This document shows positions 8,621 through 16,462 of a stretch of DNA of 64,000 nucleotides, one piece after another (position 1 is the first letter of the stretch; each line of letters begins with the position of its first letter). A model generated the notes under the pieces. The model ran no database searches. It saw only the letters and a program-made list of their open reading frames with translations, and was not told the DNA's origin. The stretch is from an uncultured Alistipes sp. (GTDB lineage Bacteria > Bacteroidota > Bacteroidia > Bacteroidales > Rikenellaceae). The stretch lies in the NCBI GenBank assembly GCA_945494785.1, contig CALYVN010000002.1:1-64000 (forward strand). Direction: 5' to 3'. The position numbers and the translations under genes were made by a program.

Positions 8621-10675
8621 TTACAGCCATCCGCCGTTCGATGCCGTTCCGCCGTCGCGTACCACAATGGCGAACTTTTTGGTTATCTCCGTTGCGATAG
8701 GGGCTGTCGAACTGCTCTGCGATGTTCCGCCCACGAGTGCCGTGACGGTTACCACAGCAACACCCGGTTTGTAGCATGCGACATAGAGTTTTGAGCCGAG
8801 GAGCGTGCATGCGGTCATGTTCACTGCCGTTTTGTCCTCTGCCGATACGGTTACGCTCTTGAATTTCAGTGCGGAGGCTCCTGCACCGAAGAATGTCGCA
8901 AGGTCTATCGCCTTTGCCGTGCCGGTGGTTACGGGCATAGTTACGCATGGCGTACCCTCGACCTGCAACAGCAACAGATATGCGTCCGAATAACCGCTGC
9001 CCATCTGCTTGTTGTAGTTCGACAGGGTCATCGTTTCGGGATACGATGTGCCGTAGTTCGAGTAGTAATAGTAGTATTTCTTGGTACCCGTCATATATTG
9101 GTTTATGTCCTGTACGGCGGTGAGCAGCATAGTACGGTACTCCGATGCCGTAAAGTGCTTGCCCAACTTTTTGGCATACGAGAGTCCGAGAGCGGCCACA
9201 CCCGAAACATGCGGACAAGCCATCGACGTACCCTCCATGTATCCGTAAGGATTGGATGCCGACGATTCGGCAGGTGTCAGGGTCGAGAGTATGGTACCTG
9301 CAGCACTCTTGGCATAATCCGAATCGCCACCCGGAGCGCAAATATCCACACCCGGCCCATAGTTGCTGAACGATGCAGGCGTATAGTCGGCCGATATTGC
9401 AGCCACACTTACGCAACGCTCGTATGCACCCGGATAACCCGGCATTGCGGCATATTCGTTACCTGCCGCGAAGATTGCGATACCGCCTTCGATTACGTCC
9501 GTAGCCGAGCCGGCATTGTCGATGAAGTAATCTATCGCTGCCTTCTCTGCCGAGCAGTAACGGTTGAACTCCGATTCGCTGACAAAACCCGCATCTTCCG
9601 TATCCAAGCCCGAGTTATAACCCCAACTGCATTGCAGAATTACCGCGCCGTTGTCGGCAGCATACTGAATGGCCTTTGCGGTGTTCGACGTCGTTGCGCC
9701 GCTTTCGCCCGAGAATATCTGGCACGACATTATCCGCACGCCGTCGTTGTTGCCGCTTCCGCCTGCAATGCCGCATACGCCCTTGCCGTTGCCGTTCACT
9801 GCCGCAACAGTTCCTGCAACGTGCGTACCGTGGCTTACATCGCCGCTTACGTCCCACGAGATTTTGCCGGTGTTGCTTACGAAGTTGTAGCCGTAAATGT
9901 CGTCCTTGTAACCGTTGCCGTCATCGTCGCTGCTCGACGAGCCGTTTTTCTCGGCGGTATTTACCCACATGTTGGCAGCCAAATCCTCGTGCGAATACAT
10001 AACGCCCTCATCGACCACCGCAACGATAATCGAAGGGTCGCCCGTGCAGAGCGTCCAAGCCTTGTCGCAGTTCACATCGGAACCTGCCTTTATCGGCGTG
10101 GTAACGCTCGTGTTGCCCGTGTTGATGAAGTGCCATTGATAATCGAGCAGCGGGTCGTTGAATGCGGCAGTTGCACGGGTTTGAGCCGTTGCATGCTGTA
10201 CGCTTTCGTATGCCGTTGCACGACGGGTGTAGTTGCGTTTTACACGAATGTTGTACTGCACCGTTCCGATTTGGGCAATATGCGCGAGTTTCGATGCGAC
10301 CATCTCCAAATCGGCGTTTTCGTCGAAAGAGAGTTTGTACCACAGGTGCAATCCCGAACGATATACCTTGTCGCGGTTGCTGTCGGTTATCGTAAAGACG
10401 CGCTCGACTGCCGTTGTGCCAATCGTCTCCAAAAGTGCATCCACATCCGCTACTCCCGAACGTGTGGCACCTGCCCGCGAGGCTGTCGATTCGAGTACCG
10501 ACTCTGCCTCGGGCTTGAATTTTACCACAATCTCTCCGCGGACTGCTTCGTCTGCCGAATTGACTATCGTCGCCGTGTTGTCGTTGTCGGCTGTCGATAC
10601 GGTTGTCTCGTTCAAATCCTTCGTACACGCTCCGAGCGCGGCGAGGACAAATACCGATAATAATATCTTTTTCAT
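8621..10675 (-). CDS. Subtilisin-like (S8) serine protease, lipoprotein, in a fimbrillin operon
   Basis: This is a lipid-anchored peptidase of family S8. The signal MKKILLSVFVLAALGAC ends in a lipobox at Cys17. Residues of about 40-150 form an I9-like or fervidolysin-like prodomain. The catalytic triad is visible: Asp222 in IIVAVVDEGV, His282 in SHGTHVAGTVAA and Ser484 in EGTSMACPHVSG, with oxyanion Asn406 in AAGNE. A calcium-loop-like stretch SSSSDDDGNGYKDD follows the Asp motif, and a run of five tyrosines (KKYYYYYSNYG) follows the catalytic domain. The last ~120 residues look like a beta-sandwich. It lies 21 nt behind a fimbrillin-like gene, third in the operon after a tiny peptide gene. 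Processing of the neighbouring surface protein is plausible but not shown. Confidence 0.93.
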   Translation of the reverse strand: MKKILLSVFVLAALGACTKDLNETTVSTADNDNTATIVNSADEAVRGEIVVKFKPEAESVLESTASRAGATRSGVADVDALLETIGTTAVERVFTITDSNRDKVYRSGLHLWYKLSFDENADLEMVASKLAHIAQIGTVQYNIRVKRNYTRRATAYESVQHATAQTRATAAFNDPLLDYQWHFINTGNTSVTTPIKAGSDVNCDKAWTLCTGDPSIIVAVVDEGVMYSHEDLAANMWVNTAEKNGSSSSDDDGNGYKDDIYGYNFVSNTGKISWDVSGDVSHGTHVAGTVAAVNGNGKGVCGIAGGSGNNDGVRIMSCQIFSGESGATTSNTAKAIQYAADNGAVILQCSWGYNSGLDTEDAGFVSESEFNRYCSAEKAAIDYFIDNAGSATDVIEGGIAIFAAGNEYAAMPGYPGAYERCVSVAAISADYTPASFSNYGPGVDICAPGGDSDYAKSAAGTILSTLTPAESSASNPYGYMEGTSMACPHVSGVAALGLSYAKKLGKHFTASEYRTMLLTAVQDINQYMTGTKKYYYYYSNYGTSYPETMTLSNYNKQMGSGYSDAYLLLLQVEGTPCVTMPVTTGTAKAIDLATFFGAGASALKFKSVTVSAEDKTAVNMTACTLLGSKLYVACYKPGVAVVTVTALVGGTSQSSSTAPIATEITKKFAIVVRDGGTASNGGWL

Positions 10676-10696
10676 AATGTTTCTGCTGCTAAATCG

Positions 10697-12025
10697 TTAC
10701 AAGAATCGTTTTACGCTCTTCGCGCTCTTGTGTGCAACGGTTGCACCGGCGATGTTGTCAGGTACGTCCGCTTTGACATATACCGATACCTCTGCGTCAT
10801 TGGCTGTGTTGCTCCACGTGAGCGTATTCTCCGTGACCTCTTCGAGTGCGTAGGTCGTTGCCCATGGCGTACCGTCCGAATACTCGCCGCCGAATATGTG
10901 GGCAGATGCGTCGAAGGTGTATGTACCCGTGAATTTGCTTACCTCGTAATCGTTGGCACGCTGGTAGAGCGTGAACGAGTAGTCGTCGCCCAATACCATA
11001 TATACGTCGAATCCGGCAGCCTGACAGCAGTAGGTCGAAAGTTTCCAACTGCCCCAGCACTCTGCAAGTTGCGATGCAGGTTTGTCGATAAGACGCTCCT
11101 CGTTTGCGTTGAAATTGAGCGTCGTAACCTTGCCGCGATAGAAATCTATCGCGCTCGTCGTCTGCAATTGGAATCTGCCGAGCGACGTGGCCACCGTTAT
11201 CGTCGATGCGACAGGCAGAGTTGCCGCATTTACGAGCATGTAACCCGTAAAAGTCTCATCCACTGCTGTTTTGGTGCTGTTCTCCACCGTAAGCGCAACG
11301 CTTGGTGTGCCGTTTACGATTTTGACGGTCGGATTGACTATGTCGATTGCCACCTCGCCCGTAAGTGCCGTTTCCGAATCTGCCGACTCTATCGTGATGC
11401 CCGTTACGGTAAATGCGCGGGCATATTTGTTCGCCACGTTGAATTTGATTATGGCAAATGCGTGCGTGAAGGTAAACGGCACGGTTACCGTCGTTCCCTC
11501 AATCATCGATGCGGCAACCTCTGTTGGAGTGGCCACCAAAAAGTCGTTTGCTCCGATGTGTGCGGTCGAGGCGTTGCCGTTCTGTACCTGTGCGCCCAGA
11601 GTGAACGGGCGACCGAGCGAATAGGCTATTGCCCGCGAGCCACCGTCGAGCGATCCTTCGATTTCGACCGTTTGTTCGCTGCTGTAAGGATAGTAGCCGA
11701 CGATTACATCGCCCGTCTTTACGTTGAAGGTTGCAGTCGAGGTGAAGCGTGCCACACTCGACATGTCGCTTCCGGCATTGTCGTAACGCAGATTCTCGAT
11801 GGTCGAAGCGTAACCGTCGCTGAAATTGCGGCAAACATATACGCCCAATTGGTCGGTAGCGTTCCAATATGCCGTTGTCAGGTTCTCCTCATACGAGGTG
11901 CGCGTAGGCGATTCGGCGGAGATGACTATCGAAGCCCCCTCTACCGTGATGCCTTTCGGTGCATCGTTCTTTGTGCAGCCTGCCGCAATCAGCAGGACGA
12001 TGCAAAGCATGTGTAATTTTTTCAT
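10697..12025 (-). CDS. Fimbrillin-like (Mfa/FimA-superfamily) lipoprotein, cassette A
   Basis: This is a predicted surface lipoprotein and possible pilus subunit or adhesin. MKKLHMLCIVLLIAAGC is a lipobox signal; the next residues TKND are acidic, as in Bacteroidetes surface-export signals. The N-terminal domain has the fimbrillin pattern RTSYEENLTTAYWNATDQLGVYV followed by beta-strand-rich sequence with GDVIVGYYPYSS. The C-terminal ~90 residues (GSWKLSTYCC onward) form a separate domain resembling small lipocalin-like modules. The track ORF (from 12136) runs through the preceding peptide gene in another frame, so the ATG at 12025 was chosen. It is the second gene of a peptide-fimbrillin-subtilisin operon. 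Confidence 0.82.
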   Translation of the reverse strand: MKKLHMLCIVLLIAAGCTKNDAPKGITVEGASIVISAESPTRTSYEENLTTAYWNATDQLGVYVCRNFSDGYASTIENLRYDNAGSDMSSVARFTSTATFNVKTGDVIVGYYPYSSEQTVEIEGSLDGGSRAIAYSLGRPFTLGAQVQNGNASTAHIGANDFLVATPTEVAASMIEGTTVTVPFTFTHAFAIIKFNVANKYARAFTVTGITIESADSETALTGEVAIDIVNPTVKIVNGTPSVALTVENSTKTAVDETFTGYMLVNAATLPVASTITVATSLGRFQLQTTSAIDFYRGKVTTLNFNANEERLIDKPASQLAECWGSWKLSTYCCQAAGFDVYMVLGDDYSFTLYQRANDYEVSKFTGTYTFDASAHIFGGEYSDGTPWATTYALEEVTENTLTWSNTANDAEVSVYVKADVPDNIAGATVAHKSAKSVKRFL

Positions 12026-12041
12026 ATTGCTTAACTGTGTT

Positions 12042-12182
12042 TTACAAATCATAACTCTCTCCTTCGTCGAACGACGGGTCTTCCTTGGGCGAACCCCACT
12101 CGCGCGATGCCGCGAATCCCTGTTCGACACCGACATTGAGCGGTATGAGCGCAGGTGTCGTGTAGTGTTTTGTTGTTTTCAT
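12042..12182 (-). CDS. Small YxxP-x11-GFxxS peptide, cassette A (46 aa, not in the ORF track)
   Basis: This is a short reading frame starting MKTTKHYTTP with the core PALIPLNVGVEQGFAAS and an acidic tail ending DEGESYDL. It has no signal peptide or membrane segment. It matches the three other small proteins of the window at Y-x-x-P, 11 residues, then G-F-x-x-S. It lies 29 nt downstream of a TATATTTG box and 16 nt before the fimbrillin ATG, so it must be the first gene translated from the operon. Function unknown. Length and spacing suggest a peptide product or a translated leader coupled to the lipoprotein. Confidence 0.8.
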   Translation of the reverse strand: MKTTKHYTTPALIPLNVGVEQGFAASREWGSPKEDPSFDEGESYDL

Positions 12183-12210
12183 CGGTTACGAATTGGCGTT
12201 TATATTTTTA

Positions 12211-12218
12211 CAAATATA
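12211..12218 (-). promoter_or_regulatory. TATATTTG -7 box of cassette A
   Basis: TATATTTG on the minus strand is followed after 28 nt by the peptide ATG. The flanking DNA is A+T-rich, unlike the coding regions. Confidence 0.7.
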
Positions 12219-12343
12219 TGTATTTTTTTAAATCATCTATCATCATCGGAATTTATTCGTGCTTTTATGACTGTAAAACACTTTTTTGTTATTGAAAACC
12301 GCCTGTTGATTGAATTTATTTTCAAGACAAATCTTCATTGGGT

Positions 12344-12351
12344 ATTTTTGC
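12344..12351 (+). promoter_or_regulatory. TATTTTTG -7 box of cassette B
   Basis: TATTTTTG lies 32 nt before the cassette B peptide ATG and is divergent from the cassette A promoter across about 125 bp of A+T-rich DNA. Confidence 0.6.
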
Positions 12352-12383
12352 TGTTCGAAAACCCTTAAATTGGTATTTTAATT

Positions 12384-12530
12384 ATGTTTACGAAAAAAGA
12401 ATACGATGCTCCCGCACTGTTTATCGAGGAGGTCGTTTGCAACAGAGGTTTTGAGGTTTCGCCTTTTGAAGACGGATTCTATTCCGATTTTGGCGATGGC
12501 GAAGAGGACGAATTTACAGACCTTTATTAA
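12384..12530 (+). CDS. Small YxxP-x11-GFxxS peptide, cassette B (48 aa, not in the ORF track)
   Basis: It begins MFTKKEYDAP and continues ALFIEEVVCNRGFEVS, then has a strongly acidic, aromatic-rich tail (GDGEEDEFTDLY). The ungapped pattern Y-x-x-P-x11-G-F-x-x-S is the same as in the cassette A peptide. The stop codon is 15 nt before the start of the following lipoprotein. There is no signal sequence. Function unknown; see the cassette finding. Confidence 0.8.
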   Translation: MFTKKEYDAPALFIEEVVCNRGFEVSPFEDGFYSDFGDGEEDEFTDLY

Positions 12531-12545
12531 AAAAAACTCTCGATT

Positions 12546-14513
12546 ATGAAAAAGATATTGCTTTTTATGGCTGCTGCCGCCATGATGGGCGGTTGCGCCA
12601 AAAACGACTCGGATAGTTCCGTGATTGCTCCTGTCAGGGAGCGTGTCGAAGTCGGCGTTGCTACCGACGGTACGAAGGCCTCTTACGATGCCTCGTTGAA
12701 AGCCTATTGGGAAACGGGCGACAAAATCGTTGCCGTTATGGGCTACGGTACGGTGCAGGGCGAAACTTTGGATATACAGAGCGGTAGCGGCAGTGCCAAT
12801 GCCGTGTTTGCGGGCGAAATCACCGTCCGCGATTTAATCGATCCGCGCTATATCCATTTTGCATATCCCGACACCGCAGTTTTGGAGAGTGTGGGCGATG
12901 CCGAGTCGGCAACCACGTGTACTTTTACCGTTGCCACCGAGCAGGACGGCAAATGGTCGCCGTTCCTCTGCGCTTCGTCTGCCGAGAAGGCGCGACCTTC
13001 GAAACTCTCCGGCATAACGTTCGGCAAGTCGCTCAATGCCGCATTCGGCGTGCGCGTGTTTGCTGCCGACGGCTCTACTCCGAAGCAGTTGCAGAGCGTT
13101 AAAATCGAGGCTGCCAACAACATTACGGGTACGCTCTCTGCCACTACGGCAGTCGATGGCTCGTTTGCCGATGCCGTGTTTGCGGTCGATGCCACGGGCA
13201 ATACGATTACCGCAACCAATCCGCAATATACGACGGGTGTCGATGGCGCAGGCCGCACATACTACGAATACCGTTTCGAAGTGTTGCCTGTCGTTGCGGG
13301 CGATATCAAGATAACCGTTACCGCAGCAGACGGCGCGGTATTGTCGCGCACCATGGGCAAATCGGTAACCTTCACGGCCAACAAACGCGCGGGAGTCAAT
13401 ATCTCGTGGGCATCCGTTTCGGTCGAGGGCATTACGTCGTGGTACGAGGATTCGTGCAACAGCGGTGTCGCATCCTCGCTCGACGGGCGCAAAATCTATG
13501 TAAACAATGTCAAAATTGCGGGTGTCGATGCCGATGCTGCGGGCGTGTCCGAATCGGGTATCAAAGTAACCGACGCCTCCAATAACGTGTCGGTGTACAA
13601 AAATACCGACGGCGGCACATCGTTCAGTAAGGAGATAGCCGTTGTCGGCGGCACTTACAGGGTACAGCCGTATGCCGTTATCAACGGTACCGAATATACC
13701 GCAGCCGAGCAGTCGATTATCGTTACGTCGGTGTTGGGCATCGGTACGCACAATATCTGGACATCCTACAACCACAACGACGCGGTAAGCAAGCAGAACA
13801 GTGGTGTGGATAACGATAAAATCTATGCCAACGTTGCTCTCTCGGGCGACGATGCCTCCTATGCCGCATCCAATCTGGTATCGACCGTCGCTTTGGTCTA
13901 TGGCAGCACCACGACGCTGAAATCGGGCGACAAATCGCTTGTCGGTGCCGATTTCACGACCGATGCCGTCGCCAAGACCCAATATGCCGACTGCCGCTTG
14001 CTCGTTACGCTTGCCAATGCTTCGGGCAAAACATTTACACTCACCTCGCCGGCATATACAATGAATGTTACGGGAATACCGTATGATTTTGATTTCTCCA
14101 ATAATGGCAAGAATTCGGAAGGTTGGACGTTGTCGGGGACAAGTTGGAGCACGTATAGTGTTTTGCAGTTGGAAAAAAATGGATATGCCATTTCTCCGGC
14201 TTTCTACATTCCTGCAGATGTTAGTATAAATGTACAAACCACAGTCAAGACATATTTGTATTACGGTGTTGCTTGGAATCAGAAGACTAATAATTTATGG
14301 ATCGCATCTACAACTTCCACTTCTACCAAACCTGCATCCAGCAACCCTGTATCGTTTAAGAGTTCTATCTCTGCCATTGGTAGAGATGGTGGCAGTGATT
14401 ATTCTTGGAATTTCGATTTGACCAATTCTTCCAAATATATCGGAATAACTCATGATATCACAAGCGGAAATCAATTTTTTCCTATTTACCAATTTGGTGT
14501 TAGGTATAATTAA
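12546..14513 (+). CDS. Fimbrillin-like lipoprotein, cassette B
   Basis: This 655-aa predicted surface lipoprotein has the signal MKKILLFMAAAAMMGGC followed by AKNDSD. The first ~300 residues have the fimbrillin-family layout: DGTKASYDASLKAYWETGDKIVAVMG near the start, strand-rich Thr/Ala/Gly sequence, and a closing NKRAGVNISW. Two or three beta-sandwich-like segments follow (about 300-510), and the last ~140 residues (GIPYDFDFSNNGKNSEGWTL onward) look like a carbohydrate-binding-like or adhesin C-terminal domain. The DNA of that last part is visibly more A+T-rich than the rest of the gene, hinting at domain exchange. It is the second gene after the cassette B peptide; no further gene follows. 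Confidence 0.8.
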   Translation: MKKILLFMAAAAMMGGCAKNDSDSSVIAPVRERVEVGVATDGTKASYDASLKAYWETGDKIVAVMGYGTVQGETLDIQSGSGSANAVFAGEITVRDLIDPRYIHFAYPDTAVLESVGDAESATTCTFTVATEQDGKWSPFLCASSAEKARPSKLSGITFGKSLNAAFGVRVFAADGSTPKQLQSVKIEAANNITGTLSATTAVDGSFADAVFAVDATGNTITATNPQYTTGVDGAGRTYYEYRFEVLPVVAGDIKITVTAADGAVLSRTMGKSVTFTANKRAGVNISWASVSVEGITSWYEDSCNSGVASSLDGRKIYVNNVKIAGVDADAAGVSESGIKVTDASNNVSVYKNTDGGTSFSKEIAVVGGTYRVQPYAVINGTEYTAAEQSIIVTSVLGIGTHNIWTSYNHNDAVSKQNSGVDNDKIYANVALSGDDASYAASNLVSTVALVYGSTTTLKSGDKSLVGADFTTDAVAKTQYADCRLLVTLANASGKTFTLTSPAYTMNVTGIPYDFDFSNNGKNSEGWTLSGTSWSTYSVLQLEKNGYAISPAFYIPADVSINVQTTVKTYLYYGVAWNQKTNNLWIASTTSTSTKPASSNPVSFKSSISAIGRDGGSDYSWNFDLTNSSKYIGITHDITSGNQFFPIYQFGVRYN

Positions 14514-14530
14514 AAACATATTTTTGTAAG

Positions 14531-14564
14531 AAGGCGGCGGGATTTTCCAGCCGCTTTTGTTTTG
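14531..14564 (+). terminator. Terminator of cassette B
   Basis: GCGGC-G-GG and CC-A-GCCGC pair around ATTTT, followed by TTTTGTTTTG, 17 nt after the lipoprotein stop codon. Confidence 0.65.
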
Positions 14565-14620
14565 TCTATTACTGTTGTCTGTTTCGCGCAATGGAGTGGT
14601 AGTTGGTTGCTCGGATGTGC

Positions 14621-14739
14621 CGTCATTCTGAGCGAAGCGAAGAATCTGTTTTGGGCGAATGCGCAGTTGCTTGCCTTTTGTCTTTGCCCGTTGCGCTTGC
14701 TCTCTGCCCGAGATTCTTCACTGCGTTCGAGAATAACGG
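14621..14739. repeat. Imperfect inverted repeat of the 'HSERSEES' type
   Basis: The left arm CGTCATTCTGAGCGAAGCGA (continuing AGAATCTG) and the right arm AGATTCTTCACTGCGTTCGA (continuing GAATAACG) are inverted copies of each other about 60 bp apart. Translations of this element give the well-known spurious peptide HSERSEES, and here both ORF 14562..14750 and ORF 14603..15319 cover it. It fills most of the 296-bp gap between cassette B and rplI. It is a short non-coding repeat, not a gene. Confidence 0.7.
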
Positions 14740-14747
14740 GCAGAATA

Positions 14748-14782
14748 TAAAAAAACTCCCGCTCCTACAAAAGGAGCGGGAA
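14748..14782 (-). terminator. Terminator of the rpsF-rpsR-rplI operon
   Basis: CCCGCTCCT/AGGAGCGGG form a perfect 9-bp stem, followed on the minus strand by GTTTTTTT. It lies about 30 nt after the rplI stop. Confidence 0.88.
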
Positions 14783-14809
14783 TCGGTATGCGGTGCAATC
14801 CGTGTCGGA

Positions 14810-15250
14810 TTACTCCTCTGCTACAACGTTCAAAGCGACTTCGGCCTTGACCTCGCGGTGCAACTTGACAGAGGCCTTGTATTCGCCCACGGTCTTGATG
14901 CTCTCTACGCCGATATTCTTCTTATCGACCTCGATGCCTTTGGCTGCGAGAGCCTCGGCAACGTCGGCGGAAGTAATCGAGCCGAAGATTTTGCCCTCCT
15001 CTGCCTTAACGGTAAAGGTGAGCGGCAGATTGGCGATTTTCTCTGCCAAAGCCTGAGCGTCGGCGAGAATCTTCGCGTCCTTATGAGCGCGTTGTTTGAG
15101 GTTCTCGGCCAAAACTTTCTTTGCCGATGCGGTGGCAGCCTTTGCCAAACCCTGCGGAATGAGGTAGTTGTTGGCATAACCGGCCTTTACCTTGACGATG
15201 TCGTTGGCATAGCCGAGTTTCTCTACGTCTTTAATCAATATAATCTCCAT
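14810..15250 (-). CDS. rplI: 50S ribosomal protein L9
   Basis: The 146-residue protein starts MEIILIKDVEKLGYANDIVKVKAGYANNYLIPQ, the N-terminal RNA-binding domain of L9. A long Lys/Ala-rich helix and a C-terminal domain ending SVKLHREVKAEVALNVVAEE follow. It is the last gene of the S6-S18-L9 operon, 13 nt after rpsR. Confidence 0.99.
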   Translation of the reverse strand: MEIILIKDVEKLGYANDIVKVKAGYANNYLIPQGLAKAATASAKKVLAENLKQRAHKDAKILADAQALAEKIANLPLTFTVKAEEGKIFGSITSADVAEALAAKGIEVDKKNIGVESIKTVGEYKASVKLHREVKAEVALNVVAEE

Positions 15251-15263
15251 GGTTGCCTCCTCC

Positions 15264-15542
15264 TTATTTCATACAGTCGGTTACGAATGGCAGAATTGCA
15301 AGATGACGCGCACGCTTAACGGCCTGTGCGACCTTCTTTTGGAATTTCTGCGATGTTCCCGTCAAGCGGCGAGGCAGAATCTTGCCCTGCTCGTTGAGGA
15401 ACTTTTTAAGGAACTCGCCGTCCTTGTAATCGACATATTTGATGCCGAGTTTCTTGAAACGGCAGTACTTCTTTTTCTTGACATCCACCGATACCGGATT
15501 GAGGTAGCGGAGTTCGCCCGTCTGATTGTTCTCTTGTGCCAT
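15264..15542 (-). CDS. rpsR: 30S ribosomal protein S18
   Basis: The 92-residue protein contains the S18 core [19 protein letters not shown] and [33 protein letters not shown]18 sits beside S6 on the 30S platform, and its gene lies three bases after rpsF, as in most bacteria. Confidence 0.99.
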   Translation of the reverse strand: MAQENNQTGELRYLNPVSVDVKKKKYCRFKKLGIKYVDYKDGEFLKKFLNEQGKILPRRLTGTSQKFQKKVAQAVKRARHLAILPFVTDCMK

Positions 15543-15545
15543 AGT

Positions 15546-15893
15546 TTACTCCTCCTTGTTTTTGTTGGCAAGTTTCGCACGACGCTTCTCCGAATACTCG
15601 ACAGCGTACTTGTCCTGCTTGAAAGTTAAGAATCTGATGATTCGCTCATCGCGACGATATTGGGTTTCGAGTTTTTCAACTATCGAACCCTCGCCCGTGA
15701 ACTCTGCCAGGAAGTAGAAACCGGTGGTCTTGTTCTGAATCGAGTAGGCGAGTTTTTTCAAACCCCAATTCTCGAAATTGACAATCTGACCGCCGTTCTC
15801 GGTAATAACACCCCGGAATTTGTCTGCCACCTCTGCAATCTGAGCCTCAGAAAGCACAGGGGTAACAATGAAAACGGTTTCGTAATTGTTCAT
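15546..15893 (-). CDS. rpsF: 30S ribosomal protein S6
   Basis: The 115-residue protein starts [19 protein letters not shown] and carries the S6 ferredoxin-like fold pattern, with [21 protein letters not shown] and the typical [21 protein letters not shown]. It is the first gene of the operon, about 40 nt below a TACCTTTG box. Confidence 0.99.
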   Translation of the reverse strand: MNNYETVFIVTPVLSEAQIAEVADKFRGVITENGGQIVNFENWGLKKLAYSIQNKTTGFYFLAEFTGEGSIVEKLETQYRRDERIIRFLTFKQDKYAVEYSEKRRAKLANKNKEE

Positions 15894-15933
15894 AATTTTT
15901 TTGTTTTTAATTGTTGCTGAATATTTAGCGACG

Positions 15934-15941
15934 CAAAGGTA
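15934..15941 (-). promoter_or_regulatory. TACCTTTG -7 box of rpsF-rpsR-rplI
   Basis: TACCTTTG on the minus strand lies 40 nt before the rpsF ATG. The leader is A/T-rich. Confidence 0.7.
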
Positions 15942-16024
15942 AGCAAAAAAAACTGTTACGCAACAAAAACTTGCGGTTTTTATCCAAAAAGCGTTAATTT
16001 TACCGCCCGAAAAGAGATGTTTTT

Positions 16025-16462
16025 ATGGATTGGTTGTTCGGATTGGGTTATTTCGGCCTCTTTCTCGGCTCGTTTCTCGCTGCTACCGTCGTGCCGTTCA
16101 GTGCCGATGTGCTGCTGGTCGGTATGCTTGCGGCAGGCAGCGAAGCCTTTGCAACCATAGCCGTTGCCACGCTCGGCAATTGGCTCGGCGGTCTGACCTC
16201 GTATGCCATAGGCCGTATCGGCAAATGGGAGTGGATAGAGCGGCTGCATGTGAGTCGCGAAAGTCTCGAACGCCAACAACACTTCATCTGCCGTTACGGT
16301 GCTGTCGCAGCCATGCTTACATGGGTGCCGTTTATCGGCGATGTCTTTGCCGTCGCACTCGGTTTCTACCGTGTCGCGTTCGTGCCGATGGCATTTTGGA
16401 TGCTCGTCGGCAAATGCGCCCGTTTCGTTACTTGGGCTGTGTTGTGGTATTGGGTTGCCTAA
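16025..16462 (+). CDS. YqaA-type small membrane protein (VTT/DedA superfamily)
   Basis: This 145-residue inner-membrane protein has the pattern LGYFGLFLGSFLAATVVPFSADVLL, GNWLGGLTSYAIGRIGKWEW and a late ALGFYRVAFVPMAFWMLVGKCARF. These are the re-entrant and glycine-rich motifs of the VTT domain as found in the short YqaA subfamily. DedA-family members act in lipid-carrier recycling; what YqaA does is not settled. Its 3' end overlaps the convergent thiL gene by four bases. No clear promoter box was found upstream. Confidence 0.85.
   Translation: MDWLFGLGYFGLFLGSFLAATVVPFSADVLLVGMLAAGSEAFATIAVATLGNWLGGLTSYAIGRIGKWEWIERLHVSRESLERQQHFICRYGAVAAMLTWVPFIGDVFAVALGFYRVAFVPMAFWMLVGKCARFVTWAVLWYWVA

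Noticed and set aside
14562-15319. ORFs 14562..14750 and 14603..15319 with HSERSEES-like translation
   Set aside because: The peptide is the known artefact of translating an inverted repeat, and the second ORF runs antisense to rplI.
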